Assembly (NCBI GenBank): GCA_947631845.1
Contig: CANRMY010000011.1
Location: 1 to 50,454 of the forward strand
Direction of reading: 5' to 3'
DNA: 50,454 nt
Origin: an uncultured Oscillospiraceae bacterium
GTDB taxonomy: Bacteria > Bacillota > Clostridia > Oscillospirales > Oscillospiraceae
Shown here: positions 49,664-50,454 of the stretch, one piece after another
Position numbering within the stretch: position 1 is the stretch's first letter
How the letters are laid out: each line of letters begins with the position of its first letter
The notes under the pieces: generated by a model
Databases searched by the model: none
The model's input: the letters and a program-made list of their open reading frames with translations, nothing else
What the model was told of the DNA's origin: nothing
Translations under genes and position numbers: made by a program

Positions 49664-50371
49664 TTACAGATCGAACAGGAACACATTCGGCACGGCCTGC
49701 GTACCGAAGGTCCTGACCGCCATGCGGTACATGGCCCTGGCGTGGATCCTGTCGTGCCAGACAAAGCGTCTCAGCACCTTTCTCAGCGACCACTCCTCCT
49801 CATAGCTGCCCAGCACGACCGGATCATTCAGGAAATCCGGCTTGCTTTCCAGCGCCGCGAAGCCGCGCTCCCGGCACGTCAAAAGGGTGCCCTCGTTGTC
49901 CGCAGGAACGCCGATCTCGCCAAAATAGTATCCGTTGACGTTCTTTGTGTGCTCGTACATCTCCAGAGCCGTGCGGGGGACCGGCCCGTAGAAGGTCTCC
50001 CTGGCCGGCCGGCAGCTCCTGTTCGGATCCGGTATCGCCTCAAACAGCGTCAGAAAATCCCGGGCCGACTTCAAAGCCAGCGCTTTCAGCTCGGCGTACT
50101 CAGGCGGGCTCAACGCCTGCCTCTCCGAATCAAAGAGGACGTCCGAATCCGCGTCGGAAACCGTCAGCGCGGAGGACTTTTCCTGAACGATCTCCACCTC
50201 AAAAGCGTCCGGGACCGGGCCGCCTCTCCACCTGAGATAAGATTTTATCTCAGCGGGCATTTTTCGAACCGCCTCGGCTTTGGAGGGGCCTCTTGTAAAA
50301 GCGCCGGGAAACCGCTCGGCGAAAAGCATACTGTCCTGGCCGTTATGCTCCCAGACACAGCTGATTTTCAC
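49664..50371 (-). CDS. uncharacterised protein with HicB-like N-terminus and DinB-like C-terminus
   Basis: I do not recognise a named family for the full 235 residues. The first 50 (VWEHNGQDSMLFAERFPGAF, then GPSKAEAVRKMPAEI) resemble a HicB/UPF0150-type fold, with the PGxxxxGxxxxEA pattern. The remainder is helical, and its last helix (VWHDRIHARAMYRMA) resembles the His-bearing end of DinB-type proteins. There is no signal peptide. I prefer the GTG at 50371, 9 nt after AGGAGG; an ATG at 50431 with GGAGTG upstream would add 20 residues. It is a single gene with its own terminator. Confidence 0.7.
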   Translation of the reverse strand: MKISCVWEHNGQDSMLFAERFPGAFTRGPSKAEAVRKMPAEIKSYLRWRGGPVPDAFEVEIVQEKSSALTVSDADSDVLFDSERQALSPPEYAELKALALKSARDFLTLFEAIPDPNRSCRPARETFYGPVPRTALEMYEHTKNVNGYYFGEIGVPADNEGTLLTCRERGFAALESKPDFLNDPVVLGSYEEEWSLRKVLRRFVWHDRIHARAMYRMAVRTFGTQAVPNVFLFDL

Positions 50372-50454
50372 AGGAAAATCCCTCCTCGTATAATAAGATT
50401 TGACAGGAATTTTGTAAGTGTTATCTGTCATTCACTCCGAAAAACCAGCAGGCA

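Overview
The window looks like a chromosomal segment of a GC-rich, Gram-positive-type bacterium of class Clostridia, most likely an Oscillospiraceae relative (inference). The signs are WhiA, HprK, RapZ, a type II MurB, a MurE carrying the meso-diaminopimelate motif DNPR, a PASTA-containing class B penicillin-binding protein, an S-layer-homology protein, the yceD-rpmF pair, and sigma-A promoters of the TTGACA-17-TATAAT kind. I found no rRNA, tRNA, CRISPR array, transposase or prophage gene. Nearly all the content is housekeeping. The unusual material lies in the intergenic DNA.

Layout. 1-855: 3' part of a collagen-like surface or exosporium protein. 879-1612: gene-free repeat island 1. 1629-3844 (-): GH88 unsaturated glycuronyl hydrolase and a DUF2264 protein. 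3946-11501 (-): hprK-murB-rapZ-whiA-dnaE, a cluster that lacks the usual yvcK. 11731-11919 (+): rpmB. 12031-17642 (-): DUF512 radical-SAM protein, der, then a GT2 / GtrA / DUF6056 membrane glycosylation set. 17722-18423 (-): yceD-rpmF. 18578-20431 (-): WG-repeat S-layer protein. 20785-21735 (+): RluA-type pseudouridine synthase. 21895-25953 (+): potA-potB-potCD polyamine importer with fused permease and binding protein. 26060-26464 (-): small membrane zinc-ribbon protein. 26903-39560 (-): the division and cell-wall cluster mraZ-rsmH-ftsL-pbpB-murE-mraY-ftsW-murG-murA-ftsQ-ftsZ. 40101-43534 (-): uvrC-rsmD-coaD-coiled-coil protein. 43561-44425: gene-free repeat island 2. 44570-44833 (-): Crh-like HPr. 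44995-47361 (-): mutS2. 47622-49490 (-): GntR regulator with ABC ATPase and permease. 49664-50371 (-): uncharacterised protein.

The cell-envelope genes form a coherent set. MurA, MurB and MurE make peptidoglycan precursors, MraY and MurG make the lipid intermediates, FtsW and the PBP polymerise and cross-link, and FtsZ, FtsL and FtsQ build the divisome under MraZ control. HprK and the Crh-like HPr form a carbon-regulation pair.

The main discovery candidates are repeated, structured non-coding elements. (1) A 100-nt element occurs twice (9548-9647 and 44229-44328). It aligns without gaps, and three of its stems have changed sequence while keeping their pairing. (2) Two islands (879-1612 and 43561-44425) share sequence and are bounded by inverted copies of a double-hairpin module. 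(3) A multi-hairpin element lies between genes and their terminators in three places (25961-26044, 26621-26883, 39841-40092). (4) A GGGCCGG/CCGGCCC palindrome family sits in many gaps, including a 5-unit tandem array at 16120-16325. Two perfect consensus promoters (3887-3915 and 47515-47543) point antisense into minus-strand genes.
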